From positions 1 to 64,000 of the forward strand of contig NMRA01000769.1 of NCBI GenBank assembly GCA_002633005.1: 64,000 nucleotides of DNA, given 5' to 3'. Both the position numbers and the translations under genes were made by a program. The notes under the pieces are model-generated. The model was not told where the DNA came from and did not search any database. It was given only the letters and a program-made list of their open reading frames with translations. This document shows positions 38,601 through 46,000 of this stretch, piece by piece; positions within the stretch are counted from its first letter, which is position 1, and the number at the start of each line of letters is the position of its first letter. This stretch comes from Phoronis australis (lineage: Eukaryota; Phoronida; Phoronidae).

Positions 38601-41600
38601 CCATCGGTTTTAGTGTACAGTCAACTAGAAGTTTACGAGATGCTGTAGCTTATTGAAATCAGGGCAACACATTTGATGTCTAGACGTTTGGTTTGTAGTC
38701 CAGTCGACTCCTTTTGAATGCGGGGGAGCAGTATTTGAATTCTGATCAACTGCTGATTCGTTCATTTGTGTAACAGTGCAAAGCAATCTGAGGTGCTGTG
38801 ATGCTATGGAAGTAAAATGATAAAATGTAAAATCCTAGCAAGGAAGCACTCCAACGGTACGACATTTGGCAAAGTACGTGTAGACTGGAAAAGAACATAC
38901 TAGGACGAAGGAAGAGACATCATGGCAGGCGAGGCCCAGGACAACAATGGCGATGTAGGAGAAAACCTCTTGCGCCTTTACATGTACATGGCTGCTATTA
39001 TTGTCAGCAATTTTGCAAAGTGGACACGAAAGTCGAACAAGAATGATCTGAGAAGAGTTCACAGTCAATAAAACAACAGTTGTTTTAAAAGCTCTTGATT
39101 AAATCCAGTACACCAAGCAGAATGAACGATACCTTGAGTCCAATTTAACTATGAGCGATGTTTTCACGAGAGTTAAAGAATGGCTATAATAAAGTTCGAC
39201 ATTTATTGAATAACACAGTGCAACATCTTTAAATTACAATAACATTTGTAAGCAAGTCTCGTTACATATCTTGTCACACTTGACTCATATTGTCAACCGT
39301 GGAACAATGTTTGTACATATTGACGTCCTCTATTTTCACACTTGGCTCATACCGTCAACCGTGGAACAATGTTTGTACATATTGACGTCGTCTATTTTCA
39401 CACTTGACTCATATTGTCAACCGTGGAACAATGTTTGTACATTTTGACGTCCTCTATTTTCACACTTGGCTCATACCGTCAACCGTGGGACAATACGTGT
39501 CCATTTTGACGTCATACAGTGCCATTCTCGACAAATTGTTCATTCAAAGTATGGGTTAGTTGAACTGCTTTTATTTTGTTTACTAAGAAAAAAATATTTG
39601 TTTTGCAGATAGAATGAGTGCCGCTCTTTTCCATTTTGACAAACCTTCAGTTCAAGGTGGCAACGAAACAGCTGGCGTAACCATTCAGTCGCTTGAAGCC
39701 CATGACGTAGATCTCGACTTTGCTGTTTTAAAGCTTAACTTGCAAAGTGAACTACCCCGCCGTCTGAGACACTTTCCCAAGCTGATTGCTCTGCCGCAAG
39801 CGCTAAATAGGTACAGAAAGATCAATAGCAGTGACAAAAGTATAAGCTTCGCCGGACATCCCGGTGGTAATCACAAAGTCGTAGATGCTCAGTGCCGTGT
39901 TGTGCAAATGAAAACACGAGAGGTGAGTTAATGCATAGGCGAAGCAGCACTGAAAAAACCGGGGGCTATAGCCCTCTGTCCCTTTGGTGCACCGCCCATG
40001 TTGTTATTCTTTAAGGAAAGAATCTTTGAAATTATGACCATGTAATTCTTTATCTGCAGGCTGTGGATATCTGAGAAACACCATGCGCTTATCGTTTGGA
40101 TTTTTGTTATCCCATCCCTGAGCAAGCCTAGACCAGACAGTGACTAACTTGTCAACCGATTCACAAGTTAATGCTGGTGAAGTAGCCGCGATGCTGAAAA
40201 CAAATGTTTTTCGATAATTTATCTCTCAATATACCACTGTAATAATTCAAATACGGTTGATATTTAACAGAAATCTTGGTCGTTGGTCTTCATTAGTATT
40301 CGTTTGTTTTAAACTTGTACCCCAAACAAGCGTGTTGGTTTAGCACCACAGTTATCTCATACAAAACGTTCAGACCTAAGCCTTATGCCATAGCAACGAG
40401 CTCTCTAAAAGCCGTAATAGCGCCATCAAGACTTTGATGTGCCGTGCATTTCGCCTGATACCCAGGGAGTAAGCAGTTCACCACTTTTCGTCCGCCTGCA
40501 TGCCAATTTTATTTTAGTATGAACACGAGCAAATACATGTACAACTCTAACATATCCTACCACTGAGGACACCTCATTTTAGTATGAACAAGAATGGATA
40601 CTTGTACAACCCTAAATATCCTCCATCTTAGGACACTTTTTATGCTAAAACTCGAATGAAATCTCTGGAGCAACTGTTTTCACTAAATTAAAATTGGCAG
40701 TTATCGAGACCAGAATGATTAAAACATTTCAAAAATAGACCAGAAATATTTAAAAAATTCAGAAACAGGTAGTTCACATAAGAATCCCGAAAAAACAAAT
40801 GTCATTTAAAGGCAATTGTTATTTTGTTATTCTTCAAGGAACAATTATTTGAAATTATTACCGGGTATTTGTTTATCTGCGACTTGAATTGTCTTGTGGA
40901 TGCCTGAATATAAGACAACTCAGCTGTGTGTGAATACTCGAGCCAATCCTTTTGGGTACTTATTGTCCAACTAACCGCGTTTTTTCGATCAAACCTGCAA
41001 TGGAAATACCAGGTACAATTGTGTTTAGTAAAATTAAAATGACATATGGAGAGCCCAAGTAGAGTTAGGTAATACAGAAACAAGTACAACACTGGCATTT
41101 AAAGCCAATAAATTAAGTGCTATTTAAAATCGAGCGTTAACTAGTACGGCTCTTTAAAGAGGTGTAGCAAAGGAGTGCAAAAGGCTTATTTATGCCAGCC
41201 ATCTTGTTCCTCTCTTTCATGAACAGGTTGGTATTAGCCTTTGTACGAGTTACGGTGCACTGAAAGTGCACATCAACCGTGTGAGTTAGTTTTTCTATAA
41301 AAGGCACCTGTCATTTTCAGCACGACAATCTGAAGAGATGGTCGCAGCAGAAGTTTGGTGCCGATACATACCCAAAGCTAGATGATCAAAGACGGGTCCT
41401 GTACCATACTAGTCCGGATTTTGATAAAGGTAGCTCGGGCAGTCCTGGCTTTGTACCTAACGAATCTCAAGAGCCATGTGTGGCTGTCATGCAGTCGTTT
41501 CTCTTTCCGTTTGTGCAGCCGGGCCACAATGTTCCCATGGGTGAAATGGAAGCCAAGTCTATAGAACAAGGAGTCCGACTAGAGGCTATCTATGATGTTT

Positions 41601-41659
41601 TGGCACGTGACAACGAGCCTCTTTGTAAAGATATCTTCCCTAATGGTCGACCGAATTAA
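15846..41659 (+). CDS. ZU5/UPA-like (FIIND-like) x2 plus FAM111-like serine protease, 5' incomplete
   Basis: This is the spliced gene as a whole. Fourteen exons join with matching phases to 1006 residues and a stop: 15846-15885, 18775-19619, 21201-21255, 23844-23951, 27885-28636, 31684-31744, 31858-32088, 35154-35222, 36428-36496, 37303-37371, 38315-38383, 39609-39922, 41321-41659 (thirteen intervals), plus any upstream exon. Visible order: linker (1-13), ZU5/UPA-like module 1 (14-295), linkers (296-349), module 2 (350-600), linker (601-620), then protease (about 640-1000) with a four-exon insert (698-789). The triad is His689, Asp826 and Ser933. The GHPGG and GSSGSPG motifs and the C-terminal order recall FAM111 proteases, which are intracellular trypsin-like enzymes; FAM111A is known as a host-range antiviral factor and a DNA-protein crosslink factor. 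ZU5-UPA modules in PIDD, NLRP1 and CARD8 cleave themselves between Phe and Ser. A regulated intracellular protease is inferred. No signal peptide or membrane segment is visible, and the start is unknown. Confidence 0.72.
18215..18322. repeat. 27 bp tandem repeat, 4 copies
   Basis: Four exact-length 27 bp units each end in a caccctg-type phrase, such as ggaccaccctg. The unit is a multiple of three, so the plus strand stays open as a nine-residue repeat of the type GPPCIVRSx. It lies in the intron before exon 18775 with no splice signals to include it, so it is best read as a minisatellite. Confidence 0.85.
18775..19619 (+). CDS. Protease gene, ZU5/UPA-like module 1 exon
   Basis: A single 845 nt exon, phase 1 to 0, acceptor tctatccctatag and donor gtaagt. 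It encodes residues 14-295. The N-terminal part reads GGVIRYKTVQVRVPPNAISG. The V-x-V-P-P-x-A-I pattern is typical of ZU5 domains, and VTFSEPVEVRMRV fits the later ZU5 strand. GEVTDITEDC and a tryptophan in MVNIAWLADF lie near the ZU5/UPA boundary. The rest (about residues 165-295) fits a UPA-like beta domain, with RICTYIKYRQDG and VRLCVKELIY. At the place where self-cleaving relatives have HFS or QFS, this copy reads KTCLM, so the Phe-Ser bond is absent. It is clearly paralogous to the exon at 27885. The family call rests on pattern, not alignment. Confidence 0.72.
19733..20597. mobile_element. Foldback-type repeat element in an intron
   Basis: The left arm (about 19745-19935) is full of gtgtcaaacgtgtaaaa and cgtgtaaaacgtg units. 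The right arm (about 20340-20590) carries the inverse units tttgacacgc and cacgttttacacg. Inside the right arm, a 16 bp segment at 20452-20467 is repeated in perfect inverse at 20569-20584, and a 10 bp pair ttggaacgcc/ggcgttccaa lies at 20325-20334 and 20565-20574. Long internally repetitive inverted arms around a middle of about 400 bp are typical of foldback elements. No transposase frame is present. Confidence 0.6.
20640..23130. repeat. Intragenic segmental duplication, copy 2
   Basis: This is the counterpart of 15600-17650, carrying the linker exon at 21201-21255. A segment at about 20800-21170 is absent from copy 1. Confidence 0.75.
21201..21255 (+). CDS. Protease gene, linker exon c
   Basis: A 55 nt exon, phase 0 to 1, acceptor ttttgtttcgtttcag and donor gtaaga. 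It encodes EESASGTPTAILLTPQAT plus one base, a Thr/Pro/Ala-rich linker after the first ZU5/UPA-like module. It is the duplicate of exon 15846, with more coding bases. Confidence 0.72.
23131..23843. other. Intron sequence
   Basis: No exon is supported. A short GC-richer patch at 23715-23800 contains repeated gggcggtaa and may be a small repeat remnant. Confidence 0.4.
23844..23951 (+). CDS. Protease gene, linker exon d
   Basis: A 108 nt exon, phase 1 to 1, acceptor ttttatatttcag and donor gtatgc. It adds 36 residues, including THNIGDIDKQISKNPLDASH, with no recognised fold. It links the two ZU5/UPA-like modules. Being symmetrical in phase, it could be skipped without a frame change. Confidence 0.6.
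23952..27884. other. Large intron, about 3.9 kb
   Basis: No supported exon or RNA gene is seen. Short open frames at 26.07-26.93 kb on both strands have no recognised domain. Confidence 0.45.
27885..28636 (+). CDS. Protease gene, ZU5/UPA-like module 2 exon
   Basis: A 752 nt exon, phase 1 to 0, acceptor actctttttcag and donor gtaagt. It encodes residues 350-600. It aligns with exon 18775 from the second strand onwards: VEQPLLMHAV matches VDQPMLARAV, FTYPVEMRVDV matches FSEPVEVRMRV, and GEVTDIT is identical. The N-terminal stretch with the VPPNAI motif is missing. The boundary region reads YYCLQFSEHVIGW. Phe457-Ser458 occupies the place of the scissile Phe-Ser of self-cleaving ZU5-UPA proteins, with Gln instead of His or Ser before it. 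The UPA-like half follows and ends in GNKVVLYSREVQ. Whether it self-cleaves cannot be told from sequence. Confidence 0.72.
28637..31683. other. Intron, about 3.0 kb
   Basis: No exon is supported. A diverged relative of the small inverted-repeat element of 14.1 kb is at about 30846-30925. Confidence 0.45.
31684..31744 (+). CDS. Protease gene, linker exon f
   Basis: A 61 nt exon, phase 0 to 1, acceptor ctatatttccag and donor gtaagt. It encodes a Pro/Ser/Thr-rich linker, including PESPSTSACPPSEQ. It holds the same position after module 2 as exons 15846 and 21201 hold after an earlier module. Confidence 0.7.
31858..32088 (+). CDS. Protease gene, catalytic His exon
   Basis: A 231 nt exon, phase 1 to 1, acceptor cttgtttcag and donor gttagt. 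It encodes residues 621-697. The end forms the first beta strands of a trypsin-like fold, with ASIALISGSNKSGTGFRVGS followed by YLMTNWHVVEDF. The His codon is at 32061-32063 (His689). The T-N-W-H-V-V context matches FAM111/HtrA-type trypsin-family proteases more than secreted trypsins (TAAHC). No disulphide-type Cys sits beside the His, in keeping with an intracellular enzyme. Confidence 0.85.
32089..34629. other. Intron before the cassette exons
   Basis: No exon is supported. A patch of loosely repeated ggtggattagtggagac-like units is at about 33610-33700. The remainder is AT-rich unique sequence. Confidence 0.45.
35154..35222 (+). CDS. Protease gene, cassette exon 1
   Basis: A 69 nt exon, phase 1 to 1, acceptor gttttaccag and donor gtacat. 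It encodes DETETQTPAACSSTGGDIPE plus three residues. It is the only one of the four with a Cys. Inclusion adds 23 residues between the catalytic His and Asp, and skipping keeps the frame. Confidence 0.78.
35500..35740. repeat. Intronic minisatellite, 21-22 bp units
   Basis: Alternating units gattttgaagtccgggc, ggttttgtaatgcagcc and ggttttgaatttatggc make a three-part higher-order repeat of about 65 bp. The minus strand stays open as a QNQ-rich peptide repeat, which is a by-product. Related units are at 36800-37020 and, degenerate, at 4010-4130. Confidence 0.8.
36428..36496 (+). CDS. Protease gene, cassette exon 2
   Basis: A 69 nt exon, phase 1 to 1, acceptor gttttaccag and donor gtacgt. It encodes DETETQTPAAGSSTADVIPD plus three residues. 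It is nearly identical to cassette exon 3. Confidence 0.8.
36800..37020. repeat. Intronic minisatellite, 21-22 bp units (second array)
   Basis: This is the same family as 35500-35740, in the intron after cassette exon 2, with some units shortened. The array was probably copied along with the exon unit. Confidence 0.75.
37303..37371 (+). CDS. Protease gene, cassette exon 3
   Basis: A 69 nt exon, phase 1 to 1, acceptor gttttaccag and donor gtacgt. It encodes DETETQTPAAGSSTADVIPD plus EIM. It differs from cassette 2 at only a few bases. Confidence 0.8.
38315..38383 (+). CDS. Protease gene, cassette exon 4
   Basis: A 69 nt exon, phase 1 to 1, acceptor gttttaccag and donor gtaggt. It encodes DETGTQTPAAGSSTVDIIPG plus NIL. 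It is more diverged than cassettes 2 and 3 but keeps the frame and both splice sites. Confidence 0.78.
39275..39515. repeat. 62 bp tandem repeat, 4 copies in A-B-A-B order
   Basis: Four 62 bp units begin cacacttg. Units 1 and 3 read gactcatattg, and units 2 and 4 read ggctcataccg. This alternation points to duplication of a two-unit block. The array ends about 95 bp upstream of the Asp exon acceptor. Confidence 0.9.
39609..39922 (+). CDS. Protease gene, catalytic Asp exon
   Basis: A 314 nt exon, phase 1 to 0, acceptor tttgttttgcag and donor gtgagt. It encodes residues 790-894. DVDLDFAVLKL carries the catalytic Asp at 39716-39718 (Asp826), followed by the hydrophobic strand usual in trypsin-like folds. 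Further on, ISFAGHPGGNHKVVDAQC matches the GHP-G-x-K-x-x-D-x-C pattern seen in FAM111 proteases. Confidence 0.85.
39923..41320. other. Intron between Asp and Ser exons
   Basis: No exon is supported. Two partly similar stretches, about 39980-40080 and 40800-40880 (ttgttattctt, ggaa, tttgaaattat), suggest a small internal duplication. Confidence 0.45.
41321..41659 (+). CDS. Protease gene, catalytic Ser and terminal exon
   Basis: A 339 nt last exon, phase 0 start, acceptor tcattttcag, ending in TAA. It encodes residues 895-1006. The active site is KGSSGSPGF with the Ser codon at 41435-41437 (Ser933). LYHTSSDFDKGSSGSPGF, a following CVAVMQSF strand and a late IEQGVRLEAIYDVL helix match the order in FAM111-like enzymes (Y-x-T, GxSGSP, A-M-H, G-x-x-L-x-x-I). 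Confidence 0.87.
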   Translation, partial: HDNLKRWSQQKFGADTYPKLDDQRRVLYHTSPDFDKGSSGSPGFVPNESQEPCVAVMQSFLFPFVQPGHNVPMGEMEAKSIEQGVRLEAIYDVLARDNEPLCKDIFPNGRPN

Positions 41660-41758
41660 ATTTTCAGTACGACTGAGGACGTTACCTCAACCACAAAAAT
41701 GAATGTATTATTGACATACACTGTATCTGTATAGCTGTTTTTTGCCAATCATACACGA

Positions 41759-41764
41759 AATAAA
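41759..41764 (+). terminator. Poly(A) signal of the protease gene
   Basis: A canonical aataaa lies 100 bases after the stop codon, giving a short 3' untranslated region. Confidence 0.6.
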
Positions 41765-42589
41765 ATGTATCGTTCATGTATCATACATGCAATTCTAAGG
41801 TGCACGTGCGGCTTGTGATGACTAAGTAGCACAGCACACATGTTAAGTTCACCACATGTGTTTGTTTGTGTTCTTTATGCTGTCTCTCTACACGAATGTG
41901 CCCGTGCTGTATATGTGCGTGGACCATGATACAACTCCCATGACGATGACACTTGAAAGAAGAAGCAAATCCATGGGCGCTTTTTGAGAACAGAAGCGAC
42001 ATCTTTTGGCGTTGATATCCCACGATTTGGACATTTTACGCTCAGGTAAACGACGTTCAATTAGTTGAACGACACAAAGCAACTATGGCATAAAAATAAT
42101 ATGCGCTTGTAACATATCAGCAATTTGTTTTTCCTAGTCAATAAGCAACATTCAGTTCCCCTGCCTTCGTCAAAGTGACGAATAATTGTATTGCGCTCAT
42201 CTGTAACGTGAGCTATACGTTTCAAAAAGTACGCCCACACCTGCGGTCATAAAAATCAACCAGCGTGAGATTGCTTCATCAAATATTCCAGGCACATTAG
42301 TATTGTACAGTCGTGGTTTACCTTTCCGTAAACAATGCAAGCAAATTGTATTTTTTCATCTTGCCACGTGAATACGGTGTTTTAAAAACTCACATCTGAG
42401 GCCGTTTAAAATTTAACGAGTTTCAGTGCCGATAGCGTACATGTACGTGCGCAGAGAAGCCATGACTGTGTACTTTTTTAAAAGTTTCGTTAGGTGTGTT
42501 TTCAAAGACCTACATAAATCAATGGTGTTAAAATACACAGCGTGTCTGTAAATTTAGACAAACAATGTTTACAACCTACCGCAGTGTAT
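41765..42589. other. Intergenic stretch
   Basis: No supported gene or repeat is seen downstream of the protease gene. Confidence 0.4.
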
Positions 42590-43090
42590 CACCCCAATGA
42601 AATGTAACCGACAGATACATATACATGTATGTACAATTGAGCGTGCGGTGTATCTTCTGATTGTAGTGAAACTAACATGTATGTATTATGGTGTTGACAG
42701 TGTATCCTCTCGATGACGTGTACCTAACATGTATGTATAATGATACTTAAGTGTATCCTCTCAATGAGGCGACACCACAATATAGGAATAATGGTGCTGA
42801 CAGTGTATCTTCTCAATGAAGTGTTACCAACATATACGCATAATGGTGCTAACAGTGTATACTCTGATTGTATGGTAACTAACATACATGTATAATGGTG
42901 CTAACAGTGTATACTCTGATTGTATGGTAACTAACATAAATGTATAATGGTGCTAACAGTGTATACTCTGATTGTATTGTAACAAACATACGTGTATAAT
43001 GGTACTGACAGTGTATCCTCTCAATGAAGTGTATGAATATACATGTGTAATAGTGCTTACAAAATATCTTTTCAAAGAACCATAACCAAC
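42590..43090. repeat. 52 bp minisatellite, about 9 units
   Basis: Units of about 52 bp contain taatggtgctaacagtgtat, a ctctgattgtatggtaac or ctctcaatgaagtg middle, and an aacatacatgta end. The central units are nearly identical and the outer ones degenerate, as expected of an array that expands from within. Confidence 0.9.
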
Positions 43091-46000
43091 ATTCTCATAC
43101 AATAGAATGTACATCGGAGACATACACCTTTATTTGCCTAGTCATACTCAGCGTACTTCGTTACCCTGCACGGACTACAAAAATATGTCTGAACTTAGTA
43201 TTTCAAACATTTATTTCCATTATTTTAAGAAAGATGACAAGCTAAATCACTACTTTATTCATCAACAACAGTGTACATTCGGCATTTTGAAAAGCGATCT
43301 TTTCAGAAAAAAATCTCTTAACAGGATATGCTTGTAAAGACATACACTTAATACATTGGGTTTTCGTGTTTACATGAAACTCAAACCCTACAGAAAACAT
43401 TTGAAATAGATAAAAGGATATTGTATTTCATCTTATGCAAAGGTAATGCAAAACCAAATGTAGATTGACAACTTGAAAGATAATTCCTTTACAAGTTGTC
43501 CCTGAGGTAAACTTGTGTTAGAAGTGTTTTTTCCACTGGTACAACAAAATAACGAAAACGGTAAGTTTCTGTACATGTAACTCTTCTACCAACATTCTTG
43601 AATTACATGCATGAAATTCGTTCGAATTCGACTTTGTGAACAATAATTAAAGCAAGAAACGTGAAAACATGCTCTCTTAAAGTGATGAATAACCCTGACC
43701 ACTAATCAACGGAACAGACCAAATTTGTTTTGTAAACTGTCGCACAAGAGAATTTTGTAGCATCCATGCATGTGTTTCCGTTTAACATTGCGTTTTTTGT
43801 TACAGTCACTGCATCAATTCGTTTCAAATCCTTCTGTAAAAACGCATTAATTGCCAACTGAAATTCTTTATTCCGAAGAGTTTATTTTCAGAGTTACTTT
43901 TTCTGCATGAGGTAGTCGCGACACATTCAATGTTGTGTTCTTATATGTACCTCGAATACTGTAATTTTGCAATTAAGTGGTTACGATTTCTACAAACTCC
44001 GCAAGTTATATCAAAATCTGAATAACTATGCATGACTCTTGACACTAAAACCGATCCCAAATTTGCACTTTTATGTATCGGTGACATTAAAATCTACGCT
44101 CACAATCAACCGGTTGTTGATGTTGGCCCCAGGATACTTTCTATCCTTGATACCTTTACAAGTAAAACAAAGGAAACAAGTCCCAACGGAAATATGCGAG
44201 CACGTAATAAAGTAATCAAAAGCGATAACTTCATGTATTTGCAATTACAAGCTACTCCTTTAACATTTTCCACCTTGAAAACAACTGCAGTCGCAACACG
44301 TACAGCGTTTTTTTTTGATTTTACATACAATTCGATTGTAATATTAATCATATCTTAATTGTTATGTGTAAAAACGCCTCATAATCAGCGCTAAAATTTA
44401 TAATTCAGCGAGACCATGTGATTTTCCGTCGATGATTTCGCATGAACACTCACTTTGCTGTCATTACCTCCAATTCCGTTCAGGTCATACAGTTTTACAG
44501 TGATTAAAGAGTTTCGTACGTTACGTTCCATTCTCCTGTAGTGTGAAAACCAAAAACATTTCCAGCATCACGATCTAACCTAGAATCTTGTCAAGCAAGC
44601 ATTTTTGTGTTGGTACACACTACTGTAATTATGTTGGTCAAAGTTTAGTCACACAAACGAATTAAAGGTGACATAATTTGCTTCCCGAATTTTTTAAAGT
44701 AATTTCAAATAGTATTTTCAAATATCGGTTCTCGCCAGGAGCACGGTTACAACACCTGGCTGGATTACATGAGCTAACCAGATGAAAGCAGACAATATGA
44801 GAGCTAAACTATGTAAGCATCGGTTTGTTCTTGCAAAGCAGATGACACGAAAGGTCAGTCAGTCAGTCGGGATACTCATTCGACAGCGCAGGTGTGTAAT
44901 GTACATGTAAACCTTTATAAACCGGTATAAGGGTCAGCGTGGGCGAACAACAAATCATTAATTGTTTGTTTGGGCAAAGTTCTTCTTTTATGTCATAACT
45001 TGATAACTTCCTACTGAGGATACGTATACTCCAGATCGGTCGTCTAAACTAGGCGATCAGTGTGGCGACCCAATAGCCGACCAAAGAGGAAACTCAGCTG
45101 TCGATTTCTCGTAGGCCGTGATTGGCGGCTTGACGACCGGTCTGACGAAAGCTTGTGACGTAAGTTCCTGGACAAAACTGCTATTTTGGAGCTCGACTGT
45201 TATCGACATCATGAGAGAAAGAGCTTCATCGGGGAAGCAAGCAGCAAGAGTTCTTAAAAAACATACGGCACCTCAAGTCGGCGAAAATAAGCACGATAGG
45301 CTTACTGGTGATTTTCAAACATAATTTTTGCTTATTTTGCAAGGTTTTTACTAAGTTTGTTGGGGTAACTTTGACGAAGCTAGAAAAACTTCAACAATTT
45401 AAATCATTTTGTGCAAAGTGTGTGTCTCTCTGTTTCTCTGCTGGTTCACTGCGTATGATTGAGTATGTTCACTGATGATACCTCAGTTTGGTAGTGCGTA
45501 CATGTAGCTTGTTGAATTTCATTACTGTTCTCAGCAACGGTTAACTGTAATGCACGCTATGTCAAACGGATGAAAACATAGGGCCGGATATTGCAATTGT
45601 GAGTCCCGTAACTTAGAGGTAAGTCGGTGCGTGGGGCCTCTACACAAATGTTCACCAAACGATTGTCGCTCAACAAAAGTAATACAAAACAAATCTTTAT
45701 TTTTGGAAAAGAAAGGCAAGTAACGTGACTTTTACACCGATTTAAGAAAGTTTTAAGCGCCAGTCCAGATAAAAACCAGTAGATTTTCAAAAATCAAACA
45801 GAACAACTTCATTTTTGTACCGGGGTTAATAGGCCTATCCTTACAAAAATCTAAACGCCGAATTGTGTGAACTCAATGACGTATAACTTTGCCGCTGGAT
45901 CACGATACTACAAGCTGGCACAATTTGGCATTTTAGCTGTGTCTAAATTTGTATGTTTTCAGCAATGAAAATAAGTATTTTATAAAATACATCAAAAGTC

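Larger units (their letters stand above)
34630..38760. repeat. Four tandem units each holding one cassette exon
   Basis: Four units of about 0.85-1.25 kb lie head to tail. Each has the upstream tract (tctagactatctgtatagtg-like, then cactgtcc(a/t)cacat, then a tttaccag acceptor), a 69 nt exon, and the downstream tract (gtacgtatttattgttatt, then an aacaaagttg phrase). Both exon and introns are duplicated, so the unit arose by genomic tandem duplication, not by retroposition. Units 2 and 3 are the most alike. Confidence 0.85.

Noticed and set aside
44032-44358. A 108-codon open frame between the two genes
   Set aside because: No recognisable domain, an AT-rich composition, and an almost equally long frame on the opposite strand. 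It looks like chance.
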